From the NCBI GenBank assembly GCA_965371445.1, contig CBDUYN010000314.1, positions 1 through 6,072 on the forward strand: a DNA stretch of 6,072 nt. The letters are read 5' to 3'. Positions within the stretch are counted from its first letter, which is position 1, and every line of letters begins with the position of its first letter. The notes under the pieces are model-generated. The model saw only the letters and a program-made list of their open reading frames with translations, did not search any database and was not told the origin of the DNA. The position numbers and the translations under genes are program-made. Positions 1-5,803 of the stretch are shown here, piece after piece. Origin of the DNA: DASWIG01 sp965371445 (GTDB taxonomy: Bacteria; Acidobacteriota; Thermoanaerobaculia; Multivoradales; J023).

Positions 1-240
1 CGGGCCGGATTTCAGGGAGGTCTCCGGCTGCAAATCCGAGCGCGGGCCGGATTTCAGGGAGGTCTCCGGCTGCAAATCCGAGCGCGGGCCGGATTTCAGG
101 GAGGTCTCCGCCGTCAAATCCGAGCTCGGGCCGGATTCCAGGGAGGTCTCCGCCGTCAAATCCAAGCTCGGGCCGGATTCCAGAGAGGTCCCCGCCGGCA
201 AGTCCAAGCTCGGGCCGGATTTCAGAGACGCCTCCAGCTC
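1..240. repeat. 42-bp tandem repeat, five full copies plus a degenerate partial
   Basis: Units start at 1, 43, 85, 127, 169 and 211; each begins CGGGCCGGATT. Copies at 1-42 and 43-84 are identical, those at 85, 127 and 169 drift by a few substitutions, and the last (211 to about 240) decays into unique sequence. The unit is 14 codons, so the array stays in frame in the minus-strand gene and encodes its C-terminal repeats. The array continues past the window edge by an unknown number of copies. Confidence 0.95.
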
Positions 241-978
241 CTTCTTCTTGCCGCCGTGGCGACGACCCTTCTTGCTCGCCTCCTTGCGCAACGACGGCGG
301 CATCCTCTCGACCAGCTCCGGCGCGTCCACCAGGAAGCCCAGCGCCTCGACGAGCTGGAGCGTCCACCTGTGGGCCCGTGCCGTCTCGTCCTGCTCGTCC
401 TTCAGCCGGAACCGTGCGGCAGTCACCTCGGCATCCGCCTTCACCACCGCCTGCGAGGTCCGGGCGACCTCGCCCATGCTCGCCACCAGCGACTTCTCGA
501 TCTCGGCCTTGGGATAGTCGAGCCGGCCCGGAAGGGCCACCGGCCGGAAGTACGAATCCCGGAGGTTGATCAGGAAGGCCTCGGCCTGGTAGAAGGCCTT
601 GTGCCAGCGCTGAGAAACGCGGCCCCGGAAGGTGGTCAAGGCCACCGACTCCCGGGTGCAGCTGCCGAGCAGATCGCGGCCGTTGATCAGCACCCCGCGC
701 ATCTTCTCGGCCGCCTGGTCGCGCAGGCGACGGGCCACGTTCAAGGCGGTGAGCGCCCGGCTCAGCCGGCCGTCTCTTGCCCGCAAGCGCTCGCGCAGCT
801 GGCGCAGCCGGCGCTCGACGAGCTTCAGCAGGAACGCCACGTCCGGCAGGGTCTCGCCCGGCTCCAGGGCTTCGCGGAGCCAGGCCGTCGTCCTCTCGGC
901 GATCTCCGGTCCTATCTGAGCGAGGAACGTGACGAGCGTCAAGAGGCCCTTCATTCGGTACATAGATGTGTGTGTCAT
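1..978 (-). CDS. Uncharacterised helical protein with C-terminal 14-residue repeats (3' end cut off by window)
   Basis: I do not recognise this family. The minus-strand frame is open from an ATG at 978 to the window edge: 326 codons and no stop, so the C-terminus is missing. The ATG at 978 is chosen because AGGAG lies nine bases upstream; in-frame ATGs at 963 and 954 are alternatives. Visible parts are a short hydrophobic/amphipathic start (about residues 9-22), an arginine- and leucine-rich stretch with coiled-coil-like spacing (about 46-93), a mixed helical middle with one Cys-Thr-Arg-Glu site, a basic linker of Lys/Arg/His (231-246), then five full and one partial 14-residue repeats (252-326) of the type LKSGPRSDLQPETS. 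There is no signal peptide or clear membrane segment, so it is probably cytoplasmic. The reading frame has strong G/C third-position bias, supporting real coding. It is divergent from the nucleotidyltransferase; no function is assigned. Confidence 0.8.
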   Translation of the reverse strand, partial: MTHTSMYRMKGLLTLVTFLAQIGPEIAERTTAWLREALEPGETLPDVAFLLKLVERRLRQLRERLRARDGRLSRALTALNVARRLRDQAAEKMRGVLINGRDLLGSCTRESVALTTFRGRVSQRWHKAFYQAEAFLINLRDSYFRPVALPGRLDYPKAEIEKSLVASMGEVARTSQAVVKADAEVTAARFRLKDEQDETARAHRWTLQLVEALGFLVDAPELVERMPPSLRKEASKKGRRHGGKKKELEASLKSGPSLDLPAGTSLESGPSLDLTAETSLESGPSSDLTAETSLKSGPRSDLQPETSLKSGPRSDLQPETSLKSGP

Positions 979-987
979 AAAGCAAGT

Positions 988-992
988 CTCCT
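988..992 (-). promoter_or_regulatory. Ribosome binding site of the repeat-protein gene
   Basis: On the minus strand this reads AGGAG, nine bases before the ATG at 978. No comparable site precedes the ATG at 963, so this site decides the start. Confidence 0.6.
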
Positions 993-1028
993 ATTCGTTG
1001 ACCTCCCCCAAGGCTCTTCAGCATGTCG

Positions 1029-1038
1029 ACTATAGCAT
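1029..1038. promoter_or_regulatory. Candidate divergent promoter -10 region (TATAGCAT / TATAGT)
   Basis: An AT-rich island lies in the GC-rich gap between two divergent genes. On the plus strand it contains TATAGCAT (1031-1038), about 27 bases before the GTG at 1065. On the minus strand it reads TATAGT (1034-1029), with TCGACC (1058-1053) 18 bases upstream as a weak -35, giving a leader of roughly 45 bases before the ATG at 978. The same 8-mer occurs in the other divergent gap at 4341. Promoter function is inferred from position and composition only. Confidence 0.35.
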
Positions 1039-1064
1039 GTAGCCGGCACCCAGGTCGACGTCGG

Positions 1065-1886
1065 GTGGAAAAAGCCGTCCTCCTCGCCGCTGGCCTCGGT
1101 ACGCGGATGCGCTGCGGTGCCGCGCAGCTGCCGGCCGAGCTCGCCTCGGTGGCGGCCACCGGCGTCAAGGCCCTGATGCCGGTAGCTGCTGTCGGATCGG
1201 CGCCGAGGCCGTTCCTCGACTACTCGCTCCACGCCCTCGCCGAAGTGGGCCTGCGCCACCTCTGTCTCGTCGTAGGGCCGGGTCACGACGCCCTGCGCTC
1301 CTACTACTCGGAGCTCGCGACGACGCGTCTCGAGATCGTCTTCGCGGTCCAGGCCGAACCGCGGGGCACGGCCGACGCCGTCCTGGCGGCGGAGGCATTT
1401 GCCGGCGACGACCCCTTCCTCGTCCTGAACAGCGACAACTATTACCCGCCGGAGGCGCTCGGCGCCCTCCTGGAGCTTGACGGGCCCGGTCTCGTCGGCT
1501 TCGACCGGCGCCGTATGCTGGAGAGCGGAGAGACGAACATCGCGGCCGAGCGGATCTCGGCATTTGCCGTGATCGACGCGGGCGACGACGGCGAGCTGCG
1601 CCGAATCGTCGAGAAGCCCGACGCGACGACGCTTCAGGCCTTTCCCGAGCCGCTCCTCCTGAGCCTCAATTGCTGGCGTTTCTCGCCACGGATCTTCGCG
1701 GCCTGTCGCTCGGTGCCGCTCTCGCCGCGCGGCGAGCTGGAGCTGCCGGCGGCGGTCGAGCTCGCGGCGGCGGCGGGAGAGCGCTTCCAGGTGGTGCCCT
1801 CCGCCGCGCCGGTCCTCGACCTGACGAGCCCGGAAGACGTGGCCGCGGTGGCGGCGAGATTGCGCCACGTCGATGTCTCCCTCTAG
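1065..1886 (+). CDS. Sugar-type nucleotidyltransferase (NTP_transferase / MobA-like fold)
   Basis: This protein is predicted to transfer a nucleotidyl group from an NTP to a phosphorylated sugar or similar acceptor in the cytoplasm; the substrate cannot be told. It starts with the nucleotide-binding loop LLAAGLGTRM (residues 6-15) and then Lys35 in VKALMPV, the counterpart of the Pro-Lys signature. Next come QAEPRGTADA (96-105), the metal-site aspartate in LNSDNYY (Asp124) and EKP (183-185). It has 273 residues and no hexapeptide-repeat domain, so it is a single-domain enzyme. An ATG at 1023 would add 14 residues; I prefer the GTG at 1065 because the family begins there, the added codons include ones rare in this window (ATA, TGT, ACT), and a possible -10 box lies at 1031. 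The segment between Arg14 and Lys35 is about ten residues longer than in typical members. It may be co-transcribed with the GH109-type gene 87 bases downstream. Confidence 0.82.
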   Translation: MEKAVLLAAGLGTRMRCGAAQLPAELASVAATGVKALMPVAAVGSAPRPFLDYSLHALAEVGLRHLCLVVGPGHDALRSYYSELATTRLEIVFAVQAEPRGTADAVLAAEAFAGDDPFLVLNSDNYYPPEALGALLELDGPGLVGFDRRRMLESGETNIAAERISAFAVIDAGDDGELRRIVEKPDATTLQAFPEPLLLSLNCWRFSPRIFAACRSVPLSPRGELELPAAVELAAAAGERFQVVPSAAPVLDLTSPEDVAAVAARLRHVDVSL

Positions 1887-1905
1887 ACTGGGGAGAGACG
1901 TGGCG
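1863..1905 (+). terminator. Two-part hairpin across the stop codon of the nucleotidyltransferase gene
   Basis: CGCCACGT (1863-1870) pairs with ACGTGGCG (1898-1905). Inside it, TCTCCC (1876-1881) pairs with GGGAGA (1891-1896) around a nine-base loop that contains the TAG stop. No T-run follows, so it is not a standard intrinsic terminator. It could be a Rho-related barrier, an mRNA stabiliser between two cistrons or an attenuator. The pairing is seen; the role is inferred. Confidence 0.4.
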
Positions 1906-1973
1906 TGGCATGTTGCAGACCTTCGGGAGCGTGAGCGCCTCGCCGAGCGGCTTGGATCCCAAGGAGAACGGAC

Positions 1974-3335
1974 ATGGAATCTCAGACCAATCGCAGAGAC
2001 TTCTTGAAGGCCTCGGCCGCCGGGCTGGGCCTCGCGCTGGGCGCCGGCCGGGCCGCGATCGGCCGGGCCATGACGAGCGATCCACCGCCCGAGGCCTATC
2101 GATCGCGGGAAGGCTTCGCCGCGCCTCCGCTCGAGACGGTCCGCATGGCCTTCGTCGGGGTCGGCCTCCAGGGCGGCGCTCATGTCCAGAGCTTCCTACG
2201 TATCGAGAATGTCGACATCCGGGCAATCTGCGACATCGACGAGCCCCGGGCTCAGGAGGTCCGTCAGTGGGTGATCGACGCCGGAGGAGAGGCCCCGGAT
2301 CTCTACACCCGCGGCGAGACCGACTGGAAGCGCCTCTGCGAGCGCGACGACGTCGACCTCGTCTTCAACTCGACGCCCTGGAGGTGGCACGTCCCGGTCT
2401 CGATCGAGGCGATGAAGACGGGTAAGCACACCGCGGTCGAGGTGCCGGCGGCCTATACGGTCGACGGTTGCTGGGAGCTTGTCGAGACCGCGGAGAAAAC
2501 GCTCCGGCACTGCGTGATGATGGAGAACTGCTGCTACGGACGCGCCGAGATGATGCTGCTCAAGATGGTGCGCGCCGGGCTTTTCGGCGAGATCCTCCAC
2601 GGCGAGGGGGCCTACATCCACGACCTGCGAGCCATCAAGCTCAGCGACGCGAACGAGGGCCTGTGGCGCTGGGTGCACTCGACCGAGCGCAACGGCAACC
2701 TCTACCCGACGCACGGCCTCGGTCCCATCGCCCAGTCGATGGACATCCACCGCGGCGACGCGTTTGAATACCTCGTGTCGATGAGCTCCCCGGCCCGGGG
2801 GCTCAACCTCTACGCCGCCGAGCACCTTCCCGACTCCGACCCGCGCAAGGCTCGCGACTACATCCTGGGCGACATGAGCTCAACGCTCGTCAAGACGAAG
2901 CTCGGGCGCACGATCGTCGTCCAGCACGACACGACCACACCACGTCCCTACAGCCGCATCAACCTCCTCCAGGGGACGAAGGGGGCCTTCCGCGGCTACC
3001 CCGACCGCATCTACGTCGAGGGAATGACGGAGGGCCACGGCTGGGAGGACGCCGAGGCCTGGCGCGCGGAGTGGGAGCACCCGCTATGGTCGGAGCAGGG
3101 CGAGGCGGCCCAGGGGGCGCGTCACGGCGGCATGGACTTCCTCGAAGACTACCGCTTGATCAAATGCCTCGTCGCAGGGACGCCGACCGACATGGACGTC
3201 TACGACGGGGCGGCCTGGAGCGTCGTCACACCGCTGAGCGAGGTCTCCGTCGCCCAGCGCAGCAGGAGCGTCGACTTCCCCGACTTCACGCGCGGGCTCT
3301 GGAAGGTCAAAAAGCCCCTCGGTATCGTCACCTGA
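1974..3335 (+). CDS. Tat-exported GH109-type glycosidase (Gfo/Idh/MocA fold, alpha-N-acetylgalactosaminidase family)
   Basis: This protein probably hydrolyses terminal alpha-N-acetylgalactosamine from glycans by the NAD-dependent redox-elimination mechanism known for GH109 (EC 3.2.1.49). The 453 residues open with a twin-arginine signal, NRRDFLK (6-12), followed by an alanine/glycine-rich hydrophobic stretch to about residue 30, so export of a folded, cofactor-loaded protein is expected. The Rossmann domain shows GVGLQG (62-67) and an acidic CDID (86-89). Family-type motifs follow: EVPAA (156-160), MMENCCY (182-188), LFGEILHGEGAY (203-214) and YPTHGLGP (244-251), the last holding the conserved Tyr and His. 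Length matches GH109 proteins plus a signal. AAGGAG (1961-1966) lies seven bases before the ATG. It sits behind a nucleotidyltransferase and converges with a glycosyltransferase. Some GH109-like Gfo/Idh/MocA proteins have other or unknown substrates, so specificity is less certain than family. Confidence 0.9.
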   Translation: MESQTNRRDFLKASAAGLGLALGAGRAAIGRAMTSDPPPEAYRSREGFAAPPLETVRMAFVGVGLQGGAHVQSFLRIENVDIRAICDIDEPRAQEVRQWVIDAGGEAPDLYTRGETDWKRLCERDDVDLVFNSTPWRWHVPVSIEAMKTGKHTAVEVPAAYTVDGCWELVETAEKTLRHCVMMENCCYGRAEMMLLKMVRAGLFGEILHGEGAYIHDLRAIKLSDANEGLWRWVHSTERNGNLYPTHGLGPIAQSMDIHRGDAFEYLVSMSSPARGLNLYAAEHLPDSDPRKARDYILGDMSSTLVKTKLGRTIVVQHDTTTPRPYSRINLLQGTKGAFRGYPDRIYVEGMTEGHGWEDAEAWRAEWEHPLWSEQGEAAQGARHGGMDFLEDYRLIKCLVAGTPTDMDVYDGAAWSVVTPLSEVSVAQRSRSVDFPDFTRGLWKVKKPLGIVT

Positions 3336-3377
3336 GCCCAAGCAGCGACCCGCGTCGGCCGCCGAAAGCCTCGCCCG

Positions 3378-4304
3378 TTAACCCGGGACGAGCTTTTCAC
3401 GGTCCTGCCAGCCGCGGTTCAACCCCCGGATGTAGTGGTAGCGCAACACCTCCTCCCAGAGCTCAGGCATCCGGACACTCCAGCCTTCCAAAGCCCGTGC
3501 CAGGGCTTCGCGCAGGCGTTGCCGGCGCGCGGACGGCAGGGGCGGTGGGCCTTCGGGACCGAGGCCCAGGAAGCCCCCGAGCTCCCGGTGCAGGAGGTAG
3601 AAGACCACCGCCGAATAGCCGGCCTTTTCCTGGCGCTCGGTAAAGCGGCGGATCGAGGTCGGATGATCGTGCTCGACCCGCGCCTCGGGTTCGTAGACGA
3701 GGCGCAGGCCGCCTTTCTTGAGCCGGTAGGCGAGCTCGATGTCCTCCCAGGCGGCGTAGGGGAAGCGCAGGTCAAAAGGCGCCGCGATCAACAGCTCCCG
3801 GGGCAGCGAGAGGTTCGAGGTGTAGAGGAAGTTGAAGGAGACGTCTTCCGGGTCCTCGATCAGCCCATAGCCGAACTGGAGGCCGTACTCGTTGATGTAG
3901 CGCAGGAAGGGGTTGAGCCGCATCCGCCGGTGCCAGGCCGTGTAGCCGATGACGGCCAGAGCTGGCGTGTCGCGCCGCTTTTGTGCGGCCTCGTCGTGGG
4001 CCTTGAGCCACCCCGGCGACGGCACGGTGTCGTCGCCCAGAAAGGCGATGCGCTCGCCCGTGGCCTCCGCGACGCCGCGGTTGCGCGCCGCTGCCGGCCC
4101 CCGGTTCGCCTGGGTGAGGACCCGAAACGCCACGCGGAGCTCCTTTTGCGCCAGGAGCTCGGCGGTGCCGTCGGTGGAGCCGTCGTCGACCACGACGACC
4201 TCGAAGGGCGGGGCGTCCTCCTGGGCCTCGAGGGCCTCCAGGACCTCGGGTAGGACGTCGAGGCGGTCGTAGGTGGGGATGACGACGGAAAATCTGGGAT
4301 TCAA
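3378..4304 (-). CDS. Family 2 glycosyltransferase (GT-A fold)
   Basis: This protein transfers a sugar from a nucleotide-sugar donor, probably by inversion; donor and acceptor are unknown. The 308 residues start with FSVVIPTYDR (5-14), then VVVVDDGSTDG (36-46), NRGPAAARNRGV (67-78), the metal-binding acidic pair in FLGDDTVP (Asp91, Asp92), the catalytic-site WEDIE (186-190) and His212 in a VEHDH segment. The C-terminal 90 or so residues are rich in arginine and aromatics with no clear membrane helix, so the protein is cytosolic or peripherally membrane-bound. The start is a TTG at 4304, since GAGGAG (4315-4310) lies five bases upstream and the family N-terminus begins there. An ATG at 4427 would add 41 residues of non-family sequence and run into the divergent sigma factor gene. 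It is 42 bases from the end of the convergent GH109-type gene, with no clear terminator between them. Confidence 0.88.
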   Translation of the reverse strand: MNPRFSVVIPTYDRLDVLPEVLEALEAQEDAPPFEVVVVDDGSTDGTAELLAQKELRVAFRVLTQANRGPAAARNRGVAEATGERIAFLGDDTVPSPGWLKAHDEAAQKRRDTPALAVIGYTAWHRRMRLNPFLRYINEYGLQFGYGLIEDPEDVSFNFLYTSNLSLPRELLIAAPFDLRFPYAAWEDIELAYRLKKGGLRLVYEPEARVEHDHPTSIRRFTERQEKAGYSAVVFYLLHRELGGFLGLGPEGPPPLPSARRQRLREALARALEGWSVRMPELWEEVLRYHYIRGLNRGWQDREKLVPG

Positions 4305-4309
4305 GTTGG

Positions 4310-4315
4310 CTCCTC
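4310..4315 (-). promoter_or_regulatory. Ribosome binding site fixing a TTG start for the glycosyltransferase
   Basis: The minus strand reads GAGGAG, five bases before the TTG at 4304. No ATG or GTG with a comparable site is near, so it supports the rare start codon. Confidence 0.65.
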
Positions 4316-4340
4316 GTCGAATGCGGCGCGCCGCGGCGCG

Positions 4341-4348
4341 TATAGCAT
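4341..4348. promoter_or_regulatory. Candidate divergent -10 element TATAGCAT
   Basis: This AT-rich patch follows a very GC-rich palindromic stretch (GCGGCGCGCCGC, 4323-4334) between the glycosyltransferase and the sigma factor. On the plus strand TATAGC is about 18 bases before the ATG at 4364. On the minus strand the overlapping TATGCTATA could serve the glycosyltransferase. The 8-mer is identical to 1031-1038. No convincing -35 was seen, so promoter function is inferred. Confidence 0.35.
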
Positions 4349-4363
4349 AGTGTGGAAGCGACG

Positions 4364-4981
4364 ATGATTCTCCCCAAATCCGCGATACTCTCGGCTCCGA
4401 TGAGCGCCGAGAGCGAGTTGGTGACACGTGCCCGGGGCGGCGATCCGGCGGCCCGGGAAGAGCTGGCCCAGGAGCACCGGCGGCCTGCCTACTTTCTCGC
4501 CCTGCAGCTCCTGGGCAACCCTGACGACGCCCTCGACGTCGCTCAGGACGCCATGCTGCGGCTCTTTACGAGCCTCAACCGTTTCGACAGCCGCCGGCCG
4601 GTGCGTCCCTGGCTCTACCAAATCGTGCGCAATCGCGTGGTCGACCTCTACCGCCGGCGCAAGGTCCGGAACCATGAATCGCTCGACACCTTGTACCAAG
4701 ACGGGACCCCGCGTTACGACGTGGCCGACGAGAGCGTCGACCTGGAACGCGACGCCCAGCGTGCGGAGCTGCGCTCCCGCATCTGGAAAGCGCTCGGCGC
4801 GCTGACCCACGCGCAGCGCGAGATCCTCGTGCTCCGCGACTACCAGGACCTCGCCTATTCCGAGATCGCCGAAACCTTGTCGATCCCGATGGGGACTGTG
4901 ATGTCGCGGCTCCACAGCGCCCGCAAGGCGCTGCGCCGCATCCTGATCGCCGACCCGGACTTCGTCGTAGGAGCCGGCTGA
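4364..4981 (+). CDS. ECF-type RNA polymerase sigma factor (sigma-70 family, RpoE-like)
   Basis: This protein directs RNA polymerase to a stress- or envelope-response regulon. The 205 residues hold a region 2 domain (about 34-101), with the LGNPDDALDVAQDAMLRLF helix for core binding and RPWLYQIVRNRVVDLYRRR for -10 recognition. An acidic linker (about 105-135) leads to region 4 (about 138-194), with LTHAQREILVLRDYQDLAYS and the helix-turn-helix IAETLSIPMGTVMSRLHSAR. There is no region 3 or long C-terminal extension, which is typical of ECF factors. The start is the ATG at 4364 (GGAAG five bases upstream). A GTG at 4352 and an ATG at 4400 are possible, the latter being closest to where the family usually begins. 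The next gene is a zinc-finger anti-sigma factor 39 bases downstream, which supports a sigma/anti-sigma pair. The target promoter is not evident; autoregulation is likely for such factors but not shown here. Confidence 0.93.
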   Translation: MILPKSAILSAPMSAESELVTRARGGDPAAREELAQEHRRPAYFLALQLLGNPDDALDVAQDAMLRLFTSLNRFDSRRPVRPWLYQIVRNRVVDLYRRRKVRNHESLDTLYQDGTPRYDVADESVDLERDAQRAELRSRIWKALGALTHAQREILVLRDYQDLAYSEIAETLSIPMGTVMSRLHSARKALRRILIADPDFVVGAG

Positions 4982-5003
4982 CGCTCCGCGACATCGCAGA
5001 GAG

Positions 5004-5009
5004 AGGAGG
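5004..5009 (+). promoter_or_regulatory. Strong ribosome binding site AGGAGG of the anti-sigma gene
   Basis: AGGAGG, within GAGAGGAGGTGG, lies 11 bases before the ATG at 5021. GTG codons at 5009 and 5012 overlap or abut this site and are therefore unlikely starts. Confidence 0.6.
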
Positions 5010-5020
5010 TGGTGACCGCC

Positions 5021-5461
5021 ATGGCGTCCTGCACGCGCTCGTTCGACGAGGAGCTGCTCTCCGGCTACCTCGACCGTGCCCTGCCGCAGGTCGAGGCCCG
5101 CAAGATCCGCATCCATCTCGAGGACTGCGAGACCTGCCGCGCGCTCTACAACGAGCTCAAGACCGTGCGTGAGGCCGCCCGCGACACCACCTTCAAGGAG
5201 CCGGACGACGGGGTCTGGGGCGAGCTTCCAAAGACTCGTTTCGGGCTCTTCAGCCGTTCTCTGGGCTGGACCCTCGTCGTCTTGTGGCTCGTCGTGGTCA
5301 CGGCCTACGCCCTGTGGCACTTCTTCGCCGAGACCGGCGATCCGCTGGAGATATTCCTCGTCCTCGGGCTTCCCGGGGGCTTTGTGCTGCTCTTCCTCTC
5401 GGTCCTCCTCGACCGTCTGAGGGAGCTCAAGACGGATCGCTACCGCGGAGTCAAACGATGA
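5021..5461 (+). CDS. Zinc-finger (zf-HC2) anti-sigma factor with two transmembrane helices
   Basis: This protein is predicted to bind and hold the upstream ECF sigma factor at the inner membrane. The 146 residues show an anti-sigma start, LLSGYLDRALP (12-22), and the zinc motif His32-x3-Cys36-x2-Cys39 in IHLEDCETC. A helical linker follows, then two membrane helices at about 81-103 and 109-130. The loop between them is only about six residues (ETGDPL), and a basic tail of some 16 residues (RLRELKTDRYRGVKR) should return to the cytoplasm. There is thus no extracytoplasmic sensor domain, unlike RseA-type anti-sigmas. ATG 5021 is chosen because of the strong AGGAGG upstream. It overlaps the next gene by ATGA, so translation is probably coupled. 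The family call rests on the zinc motif plus position beside the sigma gene; pairing with that sigma is inferred. Confidence 0.85.
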   Translation: MASCTRSFDEELLSGYLDRALPQVEARKIRIHLEDCETCRALYNELKTVREAARDTTFKEPDDGVWGELPKTRFGLFSRSLGWTLVVLWLVVVTAYALWHFFAETGDPLEIFLVLGLPGGFVLLFLSVLLDRLRELKTDRYRGVKR

Positions 5462-5790
5462 TCCTGACCTCGACCGACACGATCGCCGAGAAGCGGATCG
5501 TGCGCACCCTGGGTCTGGTGCGCGGCAACTCGATCCGCGGCCGGCATATCGGCCGCGATCTCATCGCCCACCTCAGAAACGCCGTGGGCGGCGAGATCAC
5601 CGAGTACACGAAGATGATGGCCGAGGCCCGCGAGCAGGCGCTCGACCGGCTGACCGAAGACGCCTACGAGGTGGGGGCCAACGCCGTCGTCGGCCTGCGT
5701 TTCGCGACCACCATGACGATGCCGGGGGCGGCGGAGTTCCTGGCCTACGGGACAGCGGTGGTGATCGAGGACCTGGCGAAAGCCGAGTGA
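5458..5790 (+). CDS. UPF0145 / YbjQ family protein (putative heavy-metal-binding domain)
   Basis: This is a small cytoplasmic protein of 110 residues, the usual size of the YbjQ family (DUF74), whose members assemble into ring-shaped oligomers in known structures. The biochemical role is not established despite the 'heavy-metal-binding' name. Family marks include LGLVRGNSIRGRHIGRDL (18-35), the helix with EITEYTKMMAEAREQALDRL (46-65) and GANAVVGLRF (73-82), ending in a beta strand AVVIED. There is no signal peptide or membrane segment. Its ATG at 5458 overlaps the stop of the anti-sigma gene (ATGA), so it is almost certainly translated from the same mRNA as the sigma and anti-sigma genes. The partnership suggests a role downstream of, or feeding back on, the ECF system, which is inference. 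Confidence 0.9.
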   Translation: MILTSTDTIAEKRIVRTLGLVRGNSIRGRHIGRDLIAHLRNAVGGEITEYTKMMAEAREQALDRLTEDAYEVGANAVVGLRFATTMTMPGAAEFLAYGTAVVIEDLAKAE

Positions 5791-5803
5791 GGATGTGCCG
5801 TCC

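Noticed and set aside
1..240. CRISPR array
   Set aside because: The 42-bp units are contiguous with no unique spacers, and they encode in-frame protein repeats.
256..1035. Plus-strand open frame of 259 codons opposite the repeat-protein gene
   Set aside because: It is an antisense shadow in GC-rich DNA. The minus-strand frame has the ribosome site, the G/C third positions and the in-frame repeats.
975..2183. Minus-strand open frame of 402 codons opposite the nucleotidyltransferase
   Set aside because: The product is arginine-rich without any family motif, and the opposite strand encodes clear nucleotidyltransferase and GH109 motifs.
3336..3377. Bidirectional terminator between the convergent GH109-type and glycosyltransferase genes
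   Set aside because: Only a four-base stem could be found and there is no T-run on either strand.
3435..4253. Plus-strand open frame of 272 codons opposite the glycosyltransferase
   Set aside because: It is the mirror of a well-supported GT2 gene, has no recognisable motif, and follows from the GC-biased codon pattern.
4352..4427. Longer glycosyltransferase start (ATG at 4427) and GTG start of the sigma factor at 4352
   Set aside because: The long glycosyltransferase form overlaps the divergent sigma gene and adds non-family sequence. The GTG at 4352 lies too close to the candidate -10 box and has no ribosome site.
4301..5320. Minus-strand open frame of 339 codons opposite the sigma and anti-sigma genes
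   Set aside because: It is a shadow spanning two genes on the other strand, with no motif and no ribosome binding site seen.
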